This document shows, one piece after another, positions 31,600 through 41,220 of a stretch of 64,000 bases of DNA (positions are counted from its first letter, which is position 1; the number at the start of each line of letters is the position of its first letter). The position numbers and the translations under genes are program-made. Source of the stretch: Flammeovirgaceae bacterium (GTDB lineage: Bacteria > Bacteroidota > Bacteroidia > Cytophagales > Cyclobacteriaceae); contig CP054185.1 of assembly GCA_015180985.1 (NCBI GenBank), forward strand, positions 2,665,225 to 2,729,224, in the 5' to 3' direction. The notes under the pieces are model-generated. The model was not told where the DNA came from. It saw nothing but the letters and a program-made list of their open reading frames with translations, and made no database searches.

Positions 31600-33482
31600 A
31601 CAGAAATTAGTTCCTCATTGGTATCCTCCACTTTATCCAACTCAATGCGCAGGTTATCAATAATAAAATCCTGGCGGTCGGGCGTGTTTTTACCCATGTA
31701 AAATTCCAGTACATCGCGAAGGTGGCTGTCTTTATCCAGCGTTACCGGCTGCAGCCGGATATCATCACCGATGAACTTACCGAATTCTTCGGGCGAAATT
31801 TCACCCAGTCCTTTAAAGCGGGTAATCTCCGGTTTGCCGCCCAGTTTTTTAATGGCATCCTGCTTTTCTTCTTCGCTGTAGCAGTAAAGGGTTTCCTTTT
31901 TATTGCGTACACGGAACAACGGAGTTTCAAGAATGTAAACATGACCGGCCTTTACCAGGTCGGGGAAAAACTGCAGGAAGAACGTCATCAGCAGCAACCG
32001 GATGTGCATACCGTCCACATCGGCATCGGTAGCTATAATTACTTTATTGTACCGCAGCCCGTCCAGTCCGTCTTCAATATTCAACGCATGTTGCAGCAGG
32101 TTAAACTCCTCATTTTCATACACCACTTTCTTAGTCAGTCCAAAACAGTTGAGCGGTTTGCCCCGCAAACTGAATACGGCCTGAGTCTCCACATCGCGCG
32201 ATTTGGTAATTGAGCCACTCGCGGAGTCGCCCTCCGTAATGAATATCATCGATTCGCCAGCCCGCGTGCTGTTGTCATCAAAATGGTAGCGGCAATCGCG
32301 CAGCTTGCGGTTGTGCAGGTTGGCTTTTTTGGCCCGCTCGTTGGCCAGCTTTTTTATGCCGGCAATTTCTTTACGTTCGCGCTCCGACTGCATGATGCGC
32401 TTGAGCATGGCATCGGCAACGGATGGATTTTTGTGCAGAAATATTTCCAGCTCTTTCGCAACAAAATCGCCCACATAATTCCGAATAGAAGGCCCATCCG
32501 GAGCCATGTTGATGGAGCCGAGCTTGGTTTTGGTTTGCGATTCAAACACGGGCTCCTGCACCCGAACGGCTATGGCCGCTACAATACTGGCCCTGATATC
32601 GGCTGCATCGAAATCCTTTTTGTAAAAATCGCGCACAGCCTTTACAACGCCTTCGCGGAACGCGGCCAGATGCGTGCCACCCTGTGTAGTATTTTGCCCG
32701 TTAACGAACGAGTAGTATTCTTCACCATATTGGTTACCATGAGTCATGGCTACTTCAATATCGTTACCCTTGAAATGGATTATCGGGTAACGGATTTCCT
32801 CCGGATCGGCTTTTTGCTTTAACAGGTCAAGCAGGCCGTCCTTCGAATAAAACTTTTTGCCGTTATAGTTGATAGTCAGCCCGGCATTAAGAAAGGCATA
32901 GTTCCACATCAAATCATCCAGGTATTCCGGAATAAAGTGATAGTTTTTGAACATGGTGTTGTCGGGCTCAAACACCACCAGCGTACCGTTTCGTTCGTTG
33001 CTCTTTGACACCCTCGGATCACTGGTAAGAACTCCCTTCTTAAACTCGGCAAGTTTAGTCTGGCCATCGCGAAAGGCCTGAACCTTAAAGTAATTGGATA
33101 GGGCGTTAACAGCTTTTGTACCCACGCCATTCAAGCCCACTGATTTCTGGAAGGCGCCTGAATCGTACTTGGCGCCAGTATTGATTTTAGAAACGACCTC
33201 CACAACTTTGCCCAGTGGTATTCCCCTGCCATAGTCGCGCACGGTTACGGTTTTATCGGTAATCTTGATGTCGATGGTCTTGCCAAAGCCCATCATGTGT
33301 TCGTCAATGCTGTTATCCACCACCTCTTTTACCAGCACGTAAATGCCATCGTCTTTAGCGGAGCCGTCACCCAGCTTGCCGATGTACATGCCCGGGCGCA
33401 GCCGGATGTGTTCGCGCCAGTCGAGCGACTTGATACTGGCTTCGGTATACTCAAACATGGAGCTGCCTTTATCAGATTTCAT
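31596..33482 (-). CDS. parE: DNA topoisomerase IV subunit B
   Basis: 628 aa. GHKL ATPase domain with [26 protein letters not shown] and [20 protein letters not shown] motifs follow ([10 protein letters not shown] and [12 protein letters not shown]). It supplies ATP-driven gate closure for the ParC2ParE2 enzyme. The minus-strand region 33483-33540 contains TAATCTTG, a near-match to TAnnTTTG. The gap 33483-33677 holds no gene; nothing else is recognised there. Confidence 0.95.
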   Translation of the reverse strand: MKSDKGSSMFEYTEASIKSLDWREHIRLRPGMYIGKLGDGSAKDDGIYVLVKEVVDNSIDEHMMGFGKTIDIKITDKTVTVRDYGRGIPLGKVVEVVSKINTGAKYDSGAFQKSVGLNGVGTKAVNALSNYFKVQAFRDGQTKLAEFKKGVLTSDPRVSKSNERNGTLVVFEPDNTMFKNYHFIPEYLDDLMWNYAFLNAGLTINYNGKKFYSKDGLLDLLKQKADPEEIRYPIIHFKGNDIEVAMTHGNQYGEEYYSFVNGQNTTQGGTHLAAFREGVVKAVRDFYKKDFDAADIRASIVAAIAVRVQEPVFESQTKTKLGSINMAPDGPSIRNYVGDFVAKELEIFLHKNPSVADAMLKRIMQSERERKEIAGIKKLANERAKKANLHNRKLRDCRYHFDDNSTRAGESMIFITEGDSASGSITKSRDVETQAVFSLRGKPLNCFGLTKKVVYENEEFNLLQHALNIEDGLDGLRYNKVIIATDADVDGMHIRLLLMTFFLQFFPDLVKAGHVYILETPLFRVRNKKETLYCYSEEEKQDAIKKLGGKPEITRFKGLGEISPEEFGKFIGDDIRLQPVTLDKDSHLRDVLEFYMGKNTPDRQDFIIDNLRIELDKVEDTNEELISV

Positions 33483-33677
33483 AGGCTACAGGATTTTGGT
33501 GCGCAAGATTAAAAAATGATCCTGACAAGTTTAAAAAGTAATCGGATGGCCGAATAAAGTGAATTTTTGGTTCAATTCAGTAAATCTGCTGAAATCGTTA
33601 ACTACAAAAATAGGCGAAGACAAAATACATAACGTACTGATTAAGAGAGAATCACAAGTGATAAGCTGAATTACTGT

Positions 33678-34106
33678 TTAGGGTGTATTCCTTCGAAACA
33701 ACCGCACTATCGGCCAACCTACCATCCATATTACAATAAGGCCAACACTTGAGTAGATGACCCAGCCAATCCGACTGAAGTCGAACTTTTCTGAACTGTT
33801 ATACAAGCCCATGAAACTAAAACCAATAATAAAGAAGATGTTAAACGTAATGACAAGTCCGTGCAACCAGGTGCGAAAGCGCTCGGAGGGTGTAAGTTTT
33901 TTCGAAAACAGGTAAACCAGCACATTGAGTAAAGCCAGCAATATCATGGCGGAATAAAACAACCCTTCACGGGCCGTGTAGTAAACATCTTGCCTGTCCT
34001 CGTAAATTGCCACTTCCTCCGGCAGGCCGGCATACACGTAAAGCAGGTTGGCTAATGCGGCCAGCATCGACAGAAACCACACTGCCTTGAAAATCTTTAA
34101 AATCAT
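33678..34106 (-). CDS. Hypothetical four-helix membrane protein
   Basis: 142 aa from ATG 34106 (MILKIFKAVWFLSML). Four hydrophobic segments (~5-25, ~45-65, ~80-103, ~112-133) with a conserved-looking EDRQDVYYTAREGLFYSAM stretch between the first two. No enzyme motif. An upstream frame extension to 34316 overlaps the divergent desaturase gene and is rejected. It is divergent from the fatty-acid-hydroxylase-type gene. Confidence 0.6.
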   Translation of the reverse strand: MILKIFKAVWFLSMLAALANLLYVYAGLPEEVAIYEDRQDVYYTAREGLFYSAMILLALLNVLVYLFSKKLTPSERFRTWLHGLVITFNIFFIIGFSFMGLYNSSEKFDFSRIGWVIYSSVGLIVIWMVGWPIVRLFRRNTP

Positions 34107-34140
34107 GTTGTAATTTGCGCTGCAAATAAAACAATTCGCC

Positions 34141-35370
34141 TTGGATTTAAACCCGATTGTACTCTCGATACCGGTTTTTTTTATTCTAATCGGAATTGAA
34201 CTGGTGGCTGAACGAATCACCCACCGCAAGTTGTACCGCCTGCCCGATGCCATTGCCAACCTGAGTTGCGGCATAACTTCACAGCTTAGCGGATTATTTC
34301 TGAAAATTTTTGCCATCGGAGTTTACGAGATACTCCACCATAACTTCAACCTGTTTACCTGGGAGCGCAACTGGCTGTATTGGCTGATGTTGTTTCTGCT
34401 GGCCGACCTTGCCTATTACTGGGCACATCGTAAGAGTCATGAAATAAACCTGTTCTGGGGCGGGCATGTGGTGCATCATCAAAGCGAAGATTATAACCTG
34501 TCGGTTGCCCTCCGGCAGAGTTCATTACAGGTTATCTGGACGTTTGCCTTCAGTCTTCCGCTTGCCTTTCTCGGCTTCCGGACGTTCGACTTCGCGTTGA
34601 TGTCGGCCCTGATAACCCTATATCAGTTTTGGATTCATACCGAGACCATTAATAAGATGGGTTGGTTTGAATACATATTTAATACACCTTCGCACCACCG
34701 GGTACACCATGGGCGAAATCCGAAGTACATCGATAAGAATCATGCCGGAACATTAATTATCTGGGATCGGATGTTCGGAACTTTTCAGGAAGAAGAAGAG
34801 CGCCCTACCTATGGCATCACAAAACCAATAAACAGCTGGAATGCCGTGGTTGCCAACTTCAGTCATTATGTTGAGATGGGTAGAGACCTTAAGCGCATTC
34901 CGAACCTGGCCGATAAAGTAAAATACCTGTTTGCAAAACCCGGCTGGCTGCCCGATTACCTGGGTGGCTACCGTGCCGCGCCCGAGATTGACAAAGCACA
35001 TTACCATAAGTATGAAACTGACACTACCCTATCGTTAAGCCTGTATGTGTTGTTTCAGTTTACCGTGTGCCTGGTTGGTACCGCCTGGTTTTTATTCAAG
35101 CAGAATCAATTCACGCTTGGCGAAAAAGCAATTATCACCGTATTGATTTCATTTACCGTGGTTATCTGTGGCGTATTGTTTGAAAACCGGCCGTGGGTAA
35201 AGTGGGCTGAGTGGTTCAGAATAATCAGCTACCCGATTGCCCTGATTACACTAACCTACCTGCTTGGCTGGCCCGCATGGCTTTACTACCTGGCAGCCGG
35301 GTTTATGGCTGTTTCCGTTCTTTGGTATTATTTGGTAGCGAAAAATTATGCCGTCAAAAGTAGTTCTTAG
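34141..35370 (+). CDS. Sterol desaturase / fatty acid hydroxylase family protein
   Basis: 409 aa, membrane-bound di-iron enzyme. About six membrane segments and the histidine boxes HRKSH, HVVHH and HRVHH typical of the family. It hydroxylates or desaturates lipid alkyl chains; the exact substrate cannot be read. It starts with TTG 34141, since no ATG or GTG exists between the in-frame stop at 34111 and that codon. TAATTTG at 34111-34117 may be the -7 element. A C-terminal ~120-residue membrane extension is beyond the core domain. Confidence 0.8.
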   Translation: MDLNPIVLSIPVFFILIGIELVAERITHRKLYRLPDAIANLSCGITSQLSGLFLKIFAIGVYEILHHNFNLFTWERNWLYWLMLFLLADLAYYWAHRKSHEINLFWGGHVVHHQSEDYNLSVALRQSSLQVIWTFAFSLPLAFLGFRTFDFALMSALITLYQFWIHTETINKMGWFEYIFNTPSHHRVHHGRNPKYIDKNHAGTLIIWDRMFGTFQEEEERPTYGITKPINSWNAVVANFSHYVEMGRDLKRIPNLADKVKYLFAKPGWLPDYLGGYRAAPEIDKAHYHKYETDTTLSLSLYVLFQFTVCLVGTAWFLFKQNQFTLGEKAIITVLISFTVVICGVLFENRPWVKWAEWFRIISYPIALITLTYLLGWPAWLYYLAAGFMAVSVLWYYLVAKNYAVKSSS

Positions 35371-35710
35371 CTTCATCCTGGTACTTTGGAGTTGCGGCAA
35401 ATCGCTACCGGTTTTTGAGAACATGAATCTGGCTGATTGGCAACAGGATAGAAACGGCTGCTCAGGAAAACGGGCTGCCATGGAACAAGTCATCAGCAAC
35501 CAGAAAGATAAACTGCTGGCGCTTAGTGAAACACAGGTTGCTGAACTGCTCGGCCGGCCCGACCGCAACGAACTGTACAAACGCAACCAGAAGTTTTTCT
35601 ATTACTTTATCCACCCCTCACCCGATTGCGATACACCGAAAGAAAATGGCCAGAAACTGGTAATCCGCTTCAATGCTACCGGCCGCGTTAAAGAGGTTAC
35701 CATTGAATAA
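35348..35710 (+). CDS. Small putative lipoprotein
   Basis: 120 aa. The short signal sequence ends in a lipobox (LWSC, Cys ~16). The mature part has QVAELLGRPDRNELYK and FYYFI, similar in layout to small outer-membrane assembly lipoproteins of the SmpA/BamE fold, with a helical hairpin then strands. It overlaps the 3' end of the desaturase gene by 23 bp, so it is cotranscribed. The fold suggestion is tentative. Confidence 0.65.
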   Translation: MPSKVVLSFILVLWSCGKSLPVFENMNLADWQQDRNGCSGKRAAMEQVISNQKDKLLALSETQVAELLGRPDRNELYKRNQKFFYYFIHPSPDCDTPKENGQKLVIRFNATGRVKEVTIE

Positions 35711-35716
35711 TCTCGC

Positions 35717-36202
35717 TTAGCTTGTTAGCGCATTCACGGGTAAGTCCCTCTTTTTTCGTTTCGCTCCTTCAATCGAACTGCGGAGCCGGTTAACCAACTC
35801 GTCTTTTGATTTGAAATTTAACGGGTAAAGTGAGGAGGTTTTAAAATAAAATTCAGTACCGAGCTGCTCGGCATGATACAGATTAACTTTGTAAACACCA
35901 CCCAACGATGAAATTTCTACAGACTCAATGTTTTAGAGGGGTATAATCAAATCCTGATCAGAACGAAACACATACAGAAATTCATCATCAAACGAAACCT
36001 GCTGCAACTTCCTTGTAAGCCGGATGATTCGGTAAAAGAAATACGTGTACACGGCACTCTGCGTAACGCCAAAAAATACACTCTGCCTGAATGACACAAC
36101 AACAATACTACCCAGGAGCATGACGTAGGCCGCATACATAACATGCCGGTACGGCCCCAGAAACCGTGACGATAACCGATTAAGTTTTTGTTTTGCAGCC
36201 AT
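35717..36202 (-). pseudogene. PH-like membrane protein gene with one in-frame stop
   Basis: ATG 36202 opens a frame with two hydrophobic segments (~20-60), then FDDEFLYVFRSDQDLIIPL and a TAA at 35935-35933. The same frame continues without break as NIESVEISSLGGVYKVNLYH to 35717. The two halves together make a natural bacterial PH-domain-like chain of about 160 residues (IIPL-x-NIESVEI). One base change, GAA to TAA, would explain it. Either a recent nonsense mutation or a sequencing error. It is convergent with the lipoprotein gene and divergent from hbd. Confidence 0.7.
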
Positions 36203-36221
36203 CCATTTGCCTTTATCTTTG
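36191..36221 (+). promoter_or_regulatory. hbd promoter
   Basis: TTTTG (36191-36195), 18-bp spacer, TATCTTTG (36214-36221), a full match to the Bacteroidota promoter. ATG follows at 36242. It overlaps the start region of the divergent PH-like gene (36202). Confidence 0.65.
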
Positions 36222-36241
36222 CCCGCAAAATACTACACTGA

Positions 36242-37129
36242 ATGAAGAATATTGCAGTTATCGGAAGTGGAACCATGGGCAATGGCATTGCGCACGTATT
36301 CGCGCAGTTTGGTTATGCTGTTTCGCTGATTGATGTTTCGGAAGAGGCCCTGAAAAAAGCGCTGGCCACCATCGAAAAAAATCTTGATCGGCAGGTAGCC
36401 AAACAGGCCATTACTGAAGAAACCAAAAAGCAGGCGCTGGCCAATATTACTACGTTTACCCAACTAAAAGCCGGTGTTGCCAAAGCCGACCTGGTAATAG
36501 AGGCCGCCACCGAAAACAGCGATCTGAAACTGAAAATTTTTAAAGATCTTGATGAAGCCGCCCCGGCAAACACTATCCTGGCCACCAATACCTCCTCGAT
36601 ATCAATAACTAAAATAGCCAGCGCAACAAAGCGTGCGGACAAAGTTATCGGTATGCATTTTATGAACCCCGTGCCGGTAATGAAGCTGGTCGAGGTAATC
36701 CGGGGTTACAACACCAGCAACGAGGTAACCGAAACCATCATGCAGGTATCGAAGATGGTACAAAAAATTCCGGTTGAAGTAAACGATTACCCGGGGTTTG
36801 TTGCCAACCGGATATTAATGCCGATGATCAACGAGGCCATCTATACCCTTTATGAAGGCGTTGCCGGTGTGGAGGAGATTGACAAGGTGATGAAACTGGG
36901 CATGGCCCACCCGATGGGTCCGCTGCAACTGGCCGACTTTATCGGGCTGGACGTGTGCCTTTCGATACTCAATGTGCTTTACGAAGGTTTCGGCAACCCG
37001 AAATACGCACCCTGCCCGCTGCTGGTAAACATGGTGCAGGCCGGGCACAAAGGGGTAAAAAGCGGAAGCGGATTTTACACCTATACACCCGGCAATAAAG
37101 ATCTGGTGGTGGCCGATCGGTTCAGGTAG
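36242..37129 (+). CDS. 3-hydroxybutyryl-CoA dehydrogenase
   Basis: 295 aa. N-terminal NAD-binding Rossmann fold with GSGTMGNGIA (8-17), catalytic-domain motifs HFMNPVPVMKLVE and NDYPGFVANRILMPMINEAI, and the C-terminal dimerisation domain with GMAHPMGPLQLADFIGLD. It interconverts acetoacetyl-CoA and 3-hydroxybutyryl-CoA with NAD(P)H. Full length for the single-function bacterial enzyme. Stands alone here. Confidence 0.92.
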   Translation: MKNIAVIGSGTMGNGIAHVFAQFGYAVSLIDVSEEALKKALATIEKNLDRQVAKQAITEETKKQALANITTFTQLKAGVAKADLVIEAATENSDLKLKIFKDLDEAAPANTILATNTSSISITKIASATKRADKVIGMHFMNPVPVMKLVEVIRGYNTSNEVTETIMQVSKMVQKIPVEVNDYPGFVANRILMPMINEAIYTLYEGVAGVEEIDKVMKLGMAHPMGPLQLADFIGLDVCLSILNVLYEGFGNPKYAPCPLLVNMVQAGHKGVKSGSGFYTYTPGNKDLVVADRFR

Positions 37130-37174
37130 TTGTTGGTTATTTGTTGATCCTTAATCACCATGAATAACCAACAA
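37130..37174. terminator. Possible convergent terminator between hbd and mscL
   Basis: Perfect 12-bp inverted repeat TTGTTGGTTATT / AATAACCAACAA (37130-37141 and 37163-37174) with a 21-nt loop and no T run. Between the two convergent genes; may act as a weak terminator. Confidence 0.4.
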
Positions 37175-37187
37175 TCAGTAAGGCAAC

Positions 37188-37562
37188 CTACTTCTTCAGC
37201 AAATCCCTGATCTCGGTAAGCAACTGAATATCGGCCGGGGGCGGAGCCGGTGCGGCAGGCTTTTCGGCTTCTTTCTTTTGTGCGGCATTAACGCCTTTCA
37301 CAATCAGAAACAAAACAAATGCAATAATAATAAAGTTGAGTACACCAGCCAGGAAGTTGCCGTATTTAACTGTACCAAAGATAGTAAGTTCATTAAGCTG
37401 GGTAAGTTGGGCGGCATCCAGGGCCGGTTTAAGCAACAGCGGAGTAATTACATCGTCAATCAGCGAGCTTACAATTTTACCGAAGGCCCCGCCAATAATT
37501 ACACCCACGGCCAGGTCAATAACATTGCCACGCATGGCAAACTTTTTAAATTCTTGAAGCAT
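37188..37562 (-). CDS. mscL: Large-conductance mechanosensitive channel
   Basis: 124 aa. MLQEFKKFAMRGNVIDLAVGVIIGGAFGKIVSSLIDDVI is the conserved N-terminal helix and TM1 pore of MscL (best seen in pieces RGNVIDLAVGVIIGGAFG). TM2 is VLNFIIIAFVLFLIV, and a C-terminal helical bundle ends in LLTEIRDLLKK. It opens at extreme membrane tension on osmotic downshock. Confidence 0.96.
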   Translation of the reverse strand: MLQEFKKFAMRGNVIDLAVGVIIGGAFGKIVSSLIDDVITPLLLKPALDAAQLTQLNELTIFGTVKYGNFLAGVLNFIIIAFVLFLIVKGVNAAQKKEAEKPAAPAPPPADIQLLTEIRDLLKK

Positions 37563-37627
37563 AAGAATCGGGTTTAGTGTTGTTCGTTGTTGCCTGCTAA
37601 AGTAAAAATTATTTGCAAAGTAAAAAC

Positions 37628-38443
37628 TTACTTTACCAGATTGACCGGGTTTCGCAGGCGGCTATACGAGGTAAGCTCCACACCGGCACTGCCGATAAAC
37701 ATATTGGCACTTACCTTTAACGGAATGAAATTCTTGTCATCCGAAAACCAGATGGTTATTGAATTTTCACCGCTAAACAGTTTGTTATCAGGCATAACGG
37801 GTTTTAAAACAACCGCCCTGAATTTACCGGCCTTTACCTTGATAGTTTCCTTGCCTTTATAAAGTACTTTCAGGTTATAAAAGGTATCTTCAAAAAAACC
37901 GCTTACAGTAACGGTGTCATTCAGTTTAAACTTACTGTAATCGTGTGTGCGCATAAACATAAACCCGCCAATAAGGTCGCGCACCTGGGCCGGGGCATCG
38001 TAATAAACCGGGTCTTTGTATTTGCCTGTTTTCTGATTGATGACTTTGGCCGTTATTTTCCCGTTCAGGTGATCAAACAGAATAACCTCATCTTTTTTAT
38101 ATTTCCCTTCGCGGATTTTACGATACGACATGTGCGGAACCAGCGCTGCGGTATCAATGTATGCTCCCCATTGGTCGTTCACATCAGCCACCCAGTCAAC
38201 CATACCGGTTGTTCTTCCAAAAACATCCACCCGAAAACATTTGCGGTCGTTCATAGTGGTGTATTCATCATGGATTTTTACGGTACCCTTGCCGATGTTA
38301 AAAATTCCGTAGTGCATTTTATACTCCAGCGATTCGCCACGGGTAAAACTCTCGTTTTTAACAACCGGATAAATGTCGTTGCGTTCAGACTGGAACGAAG
38401 AGAGTGTCATGAGAAGTAGCAGATATTTAAAAATTGTTCTCAT
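37628..38443 (-). CDS. DUF3108 domain-containing exported protein
   Basis: 271 aa from ATG 38443. Signal peptide (MRTIFKYLLLLMTLSSFQS), then a beta-rich domain of the DUF3108 type (GESLEYKMHYGIFNIGKGTV, and the C-terminal FSDDKNFIPLKVSANMFIGS). Exported, probably periplasmic; function unknown. A longer start at TTG 38458 is rejected, because that codon overlaps the -7 element. Confidence 0.8.
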   Translation of the reverse strand: MRTIFKYLLLLMTLSSFQSERNDIYPVVKNESFTRGESLEYKMHYGIFNIGKGTVKIHDEYTTMNDRKCFRVDVFGRTTGMVDWVADVNDQWGAYIDTAALVPHMSYRKIREGKYKKDEVILFDHLNGKITAKVINQKTGKYKDPVYYDAPAQVRDLIGGFMFMRTHDYSKFKLNDTVTVSGFFEDTFYNLKVLYKGKETIKVKAGKFRAVVLKPVMPDNKLFSGENSITIWFSDDKNFIPLKVSANMFIGSAGVELTSYSRLRNPVNLVK

Positions 38444-38455
38444 GTCGTATCCCGG

Positions 38456-38463
38456 CAAATTTA
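38456..38463 (-). promoter_or_regulatory. TAnnTTTG promoter -7 element of the DUF3108 gene
   Basis: Minus strand TAAATTTG, full consensus match, 12 bp before ATG 38443, implying an almost leaderless transcript. Confidence 0.55.
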
Positions 38464-38539
38464 ATCAATGGATGTTTCCAAAGCATTAAATCTCAAAGGC
38501 AGTGCCAGAAACCATTAAAAGTCAAAAAAGCCTTTTGAA

Positions 38540-39352
38540 TTACACAGAAACATTGTTTTCGCGCAAGGCCTCGTTAAGTGATGTCTTTTTATCCGTACTC
38601 TCTTTCCGCCTGCCGATAATCAGGGCGCAGGGTACATTGTACGTTCCGGCCGTAAACTTTTTTGGATACGAGCCGGGAATAACCACTGAACGTTCGGGTA
38701 CATATCCGGTGTATTCCACGGGGTCGGCTTGTGTAACATCGATAATTTTTGAACTGGCCGTTAATACTACGTTGGCACCCAGTACGGCCTCCCGTCCTAC
38801 CCGAACACCTTCTACCACTATGCAGCGCGAGCCAATAAAGGCATTGTCTTCAATAATTACCGGGGCAGCCTGTACAGGCTCCAGCACACCGCCAATACCT
38901 ACTCCACCGCTTAAGTGAACTTGTTTTCCAATCTGGGCACAACTGCCAACAGTTGCCCAGGTATCCACCATGGTACCTTCATCTACATACGCACCGATGT
39001 TGACATACGAGGGCATCATGATAACACCTTTGGCCAGGTAACTTCCGTAGCGGGCTACCGCGTGAGGTACCACACGCACACCAAGCGCTTTATAGTTGCG
39101 TTTCAACGCAATCTTGTCGTGAAATTCAAGCGGCCCGACTTCAACGGTTTCCATGGTTTGAATGGGGAAGTAAAGGATAACCGCTTTCTTTACCCACTCA
39201 TTTACCTGCCAGGTTGTTCCAACCGGTTCGGCCACCCGCAGCTCACCTTTATCAAGTTGAGCTATAACCGACCGGATGGCGGCCTGGGTATCCTTTTGTT
39301 GTAATAATGAACGATCTTCCCACGCCTGTTCAACGATTTGTTTTAATTCCAT
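38540..39352 (-). CDS. dapD: 2,3,4,5-tetrahydropyridine-2,6-dicarboxylate N-succinyltransferase
   Basis: 270 aa. Lysine/diaminopimelate pathway enzyme that succinylates tetrahydrodipicolinate. N-terminal helical domain, then a hexapeptide left-handed beta-helix (MMPSYVNIGAYVDEGTMVDT, GSCAQIGKQVHLSGGVGIGG, EDNAFIGSRCIVVEGV). Length matches the standard trimeric enzyme. Product feeds peptidoglycan and lysine synthesis. Divergent from the glycosyltransferase gene. Confidence 0.95.
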   Translation of the reverse strand: MELKQIVEQAWEDRSLLQQKDTQAAIRSVIAQLDKGELRVAEPVGTTWQVNEWVKKAVILYFPIQTMETVEVGPLEFHDKIALKRNYKALGVRVVPHAVARYGSYLAKGVIMMPSYVNIGAYVDEGTMVDTWATVGSCAQIGKQVHLSGGVGIGGVLEPVQAAPVIIEDNAFIGSRCIVVEGVRVGREAVLGANVVLTASSKIIDVTQADPVEYTGYVPERSVVIPGSYPKKFTAGTYNVPCALIIGRRKESTDKKTSLNEALRENNVSV

Positions 39353-39371
39353 TTTACGTTAGTTTGACGAA

Positions 39372-40508
39372 TTGATTACCAAAACCTTGGCGCAAGTAAT
39401 AAAAAAAAGAACAATCGTACTGGCTTCGGTATTGAAACCGGTAAACGAAACACGCATGTTCGAAAAACTGGGCGCCACATTTGCCACCCTTCCAAATGCG
39501 GTTGTACATATTATCGGGTTTCCGTCATCGCAGCAACTTGTACAGCATGAAAACCTTCAACTTCACGCGCATACTGCTAAACCGTTTGGCCGGTTAAGCC
39601 ATCAGCGCATAACAGCCCCTGTACGCATACTATTTAAATTGCTGCAACTCAAACCCAGGCTGTTGATTATTACCACGCATGAACTGCTGGCTGTTGCCCT
39701 GTGGTGTAAATTTGTAACCGGCTGCCGGTTGGTGTATGATGTTCAGGAAAATTACTATTTCAACATCCGGTTTACCAAATCGTTTCCGGTTGTCATCCGG
39801 CAGGTACTTGCATTGGCGGTTCGGTTTAAAGAGTATCTCACCAAACCGTTTATCGATTACTACTTTCTGGCTGAAAGGGGTTATGTGCACGAACTTCGTT
39901 TTGCCCGTCCGTACCTGGTGCTGGAGAACAAATTACCCCAGCGCCTGGCCTTGAAGTTCAGGCGTCATCAGGCCGGGAATACCCGTTTGATTTTCAGCGG
40001 AACACTATCCGAAACAACGGGAGTCATTGAAGCTATTGAACTGGCTGCTAAACTACATCAACTGAATCCGGCTATTACGTTAACTGTTATAGGAAACAGT
40101 TTATCATTAAGCTTTTTGGCTTTGCTGAAACGAAAAGCTGAAACCTATCCGTTTATCAGACTGAAGGTTAGTGAATATCCTTTTGCACACGAGCAAATAC
40201 TGGAAGCATTAGGCCAGGCCGATGCCGGCATTATTATCTATCCGCCTAATCCCTCAACAGCCAGTTCAATCCCAACCAAACTGTACGAATACCTGGCCGT
40301 GCAACTTCCGGTTATTATACGGCATAATGAAGCCTCGCACCAACTGGTTAACCACTTGAAAGCCGGTGTGCTGCTTACAACCCATTTCATGCCAGAGACC
40401 CTTCTAGCCTCCTTGCGGGAGGGCTTCAAACCGTTGGATAGTCCGTTAATTTATTGGGAATCAGCAGAAAACGAACTGGCAGCTATTATAAAAAGATTAA
40501 TTCTCTGA
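39372..40508 (+). CDS. Glycosyltransferase, GT-B fold (family 4-like)
   Basis: About 378 aa. N-terminal strand RTIVLASVLKPVNETRMFEK, a first Rossmann domain with VYDVQENYYFNI, and a C-terminal domain with LIFSGTLSETTGVIEAIELA and the donor-site stretch SSIPTKLYEYLAVQLPVI typical of GT4-like sugar-nucleotide transferases. Cytoplasmic, acceptor unknown. The start is uncertain: TTG 39372 gives the longest product and TTG 39387 is equally plausible; no ATG occurs before 39456. TAGTTTG at 39360-39366 may be the -7 element. Confidence 0.75.
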   Translation: MITKTLAQVIKKRTIVLASVLKPVNETRMFEKLGATFATLPNAVVHIIGFPSSQQLVQHENLQLHAHTAKPFGRLSHQRITAPVRILFKLLQLKPRLLIITTHELLAVALWCKFVTGCRLVYDVQENYYFNIRFTKSFPVVIRQVLALAVRFKEYLTKPFIDYYFLAERGYVHELRFARPYLVLENKLPQRLALKFRRHQAGNTRLIFSGTLSETTGVIEAIELAAKLHQLNPAITLTVIGNSLSLSFLALLKRKAETYPFIRLKVSEYPFAHEQILEALGQADAGIIIYPPNPSTASSIPTKLYEYLAVQLPVIIRHNEASHQLVNHLKAGVLLTTHFMPETLLASLREGFKPLDSPLIYWESAENELAAIIKRLIL

Positions 40509-40514
40509 GTATTT

Positions 40515-40542
40515 TTTAGATTAATCTAAACTTTTATTTTTG
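40515..40542 (+). promoter_or_regulatory. Palindromic MntR/DtxR-type operator and -7 element
   Basis: Perfect 16-bp palindrome TTTAGATTAATCTAAA at 40515-40530, directly followed by TATTTTTG at 40535-40542 (full TAnnTTTG). The palindrome fills the spacer between the expected -33 and the -7, the classic repressor position. Palindromes of this TTTAG-type are known targets of DtxR/MntR regulators. The first gene downstream encodes such a regulator, so autoregulation of the whole metal operon is likely. Confidence 0.8.
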
Positions 40543-40562
40543 CGTATCGTAATTATTGCGGT

Positions 40563-41219
40563 ATGCTCAGTTACACCGAAGAAAACTACCTCAAGTCCAT
40601 TTACCACCTCTCAAATGCCGGAGAGCGGCCTGTGTTAACCAACGAACTGGCCGAAACCATGCAAACCAAACCCGCCTCGGTTACCGACATGATTAAAAAA
40701 CTATCGGCTAAAAACCTGATAGCTTATGAAAAATATCATGGCGTTAACCTGCTGAAGCAAGGCAAGCAGGAAGCCCTGCAGATTATCCGCAAACACCGGC
40801 TGTGGGAAACTTTTCTGGTGAACAAACTCGGCTTTACCTGGGACGAAGTACATGAGGTAGCCGAGCAACTGGAACACATTCAATCAGGCTTGCTGATTGA
40901 GAAACTGGATAAATTTCTGGAATATCCTACCGTTGATCCGCACGGTCACCCCATCCCCGACCCCTCCGGTAAGATTAAGGAAGTAAAACAAATTCCTCTG
41001 GCTGAATTTCCGGCTTATAAAAAATGTACCATCCGTGCTGTAAAAAATGGTTCACCCTCCTTTCTGCAGTACTTGAGCAAAATCGGAATCTATATTGATG
41101 CTTCGGTAAGCATTGTGGATAAAGTTGAATTTGATGGATCGCTGGAAGTAAGCATCGACAACAAAAAGCGCGTTTTTATATCACGCGAAGCCGCGCAAAA
41201 CTTAATGGTTACCGGGTAA
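40563..41219 (+). CDS. mntR: Metal-dependent DtxR/MntR family repressor
   Basis: 218 aa. N-terminal winged helix (MLSYTEENYLKSIYHLS, TNELAETMQTKPASVTDMI), metal-binding dimerisation domain (RKHRLWETFLVNKLGFTWDEVHEVAEQLEH with the usual His/Glu/Cys-type ligand positions), and a C-terminal SH3-like FeoA domain. It senses Mn2+ or Fe2+ and represses uptake genes. It is followed by a TonB-dependent receptor (1 bp gap) and an Nramp transporter (2 bp gap), which supports Mn/Fe homeostasis; Mn against Fe cannot be decided by sequence alone. Confidence 0.9.
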   Translation: MLSYTEENYLKSIYHLSNAGERPVLTNELAETMQTKPASVTDMIKKLSAKNLIAYEKYHGVNLLKQGKQEALQIIRKHRLWETFLVNKLGFTWDEVHEVAEQLEHIQSGLLIEKLDKFLEYPTVDPHGHPIPDPSGKIKEVKQIPLAEFPAYKKCTIRAVKNGSPSFLQYLSKIGIYIDASVSIVDKVEFDGSLEVSIDNKKRVFISREAAQNLMVTG

Positions 41220-41220
41220 T

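Noticed and set aside
33483-33677. tRNA or small RNA gene in the gap upstream of parE
   Set aside because: No cloverleaf or conserved TTC loop context and no terminator could be found.
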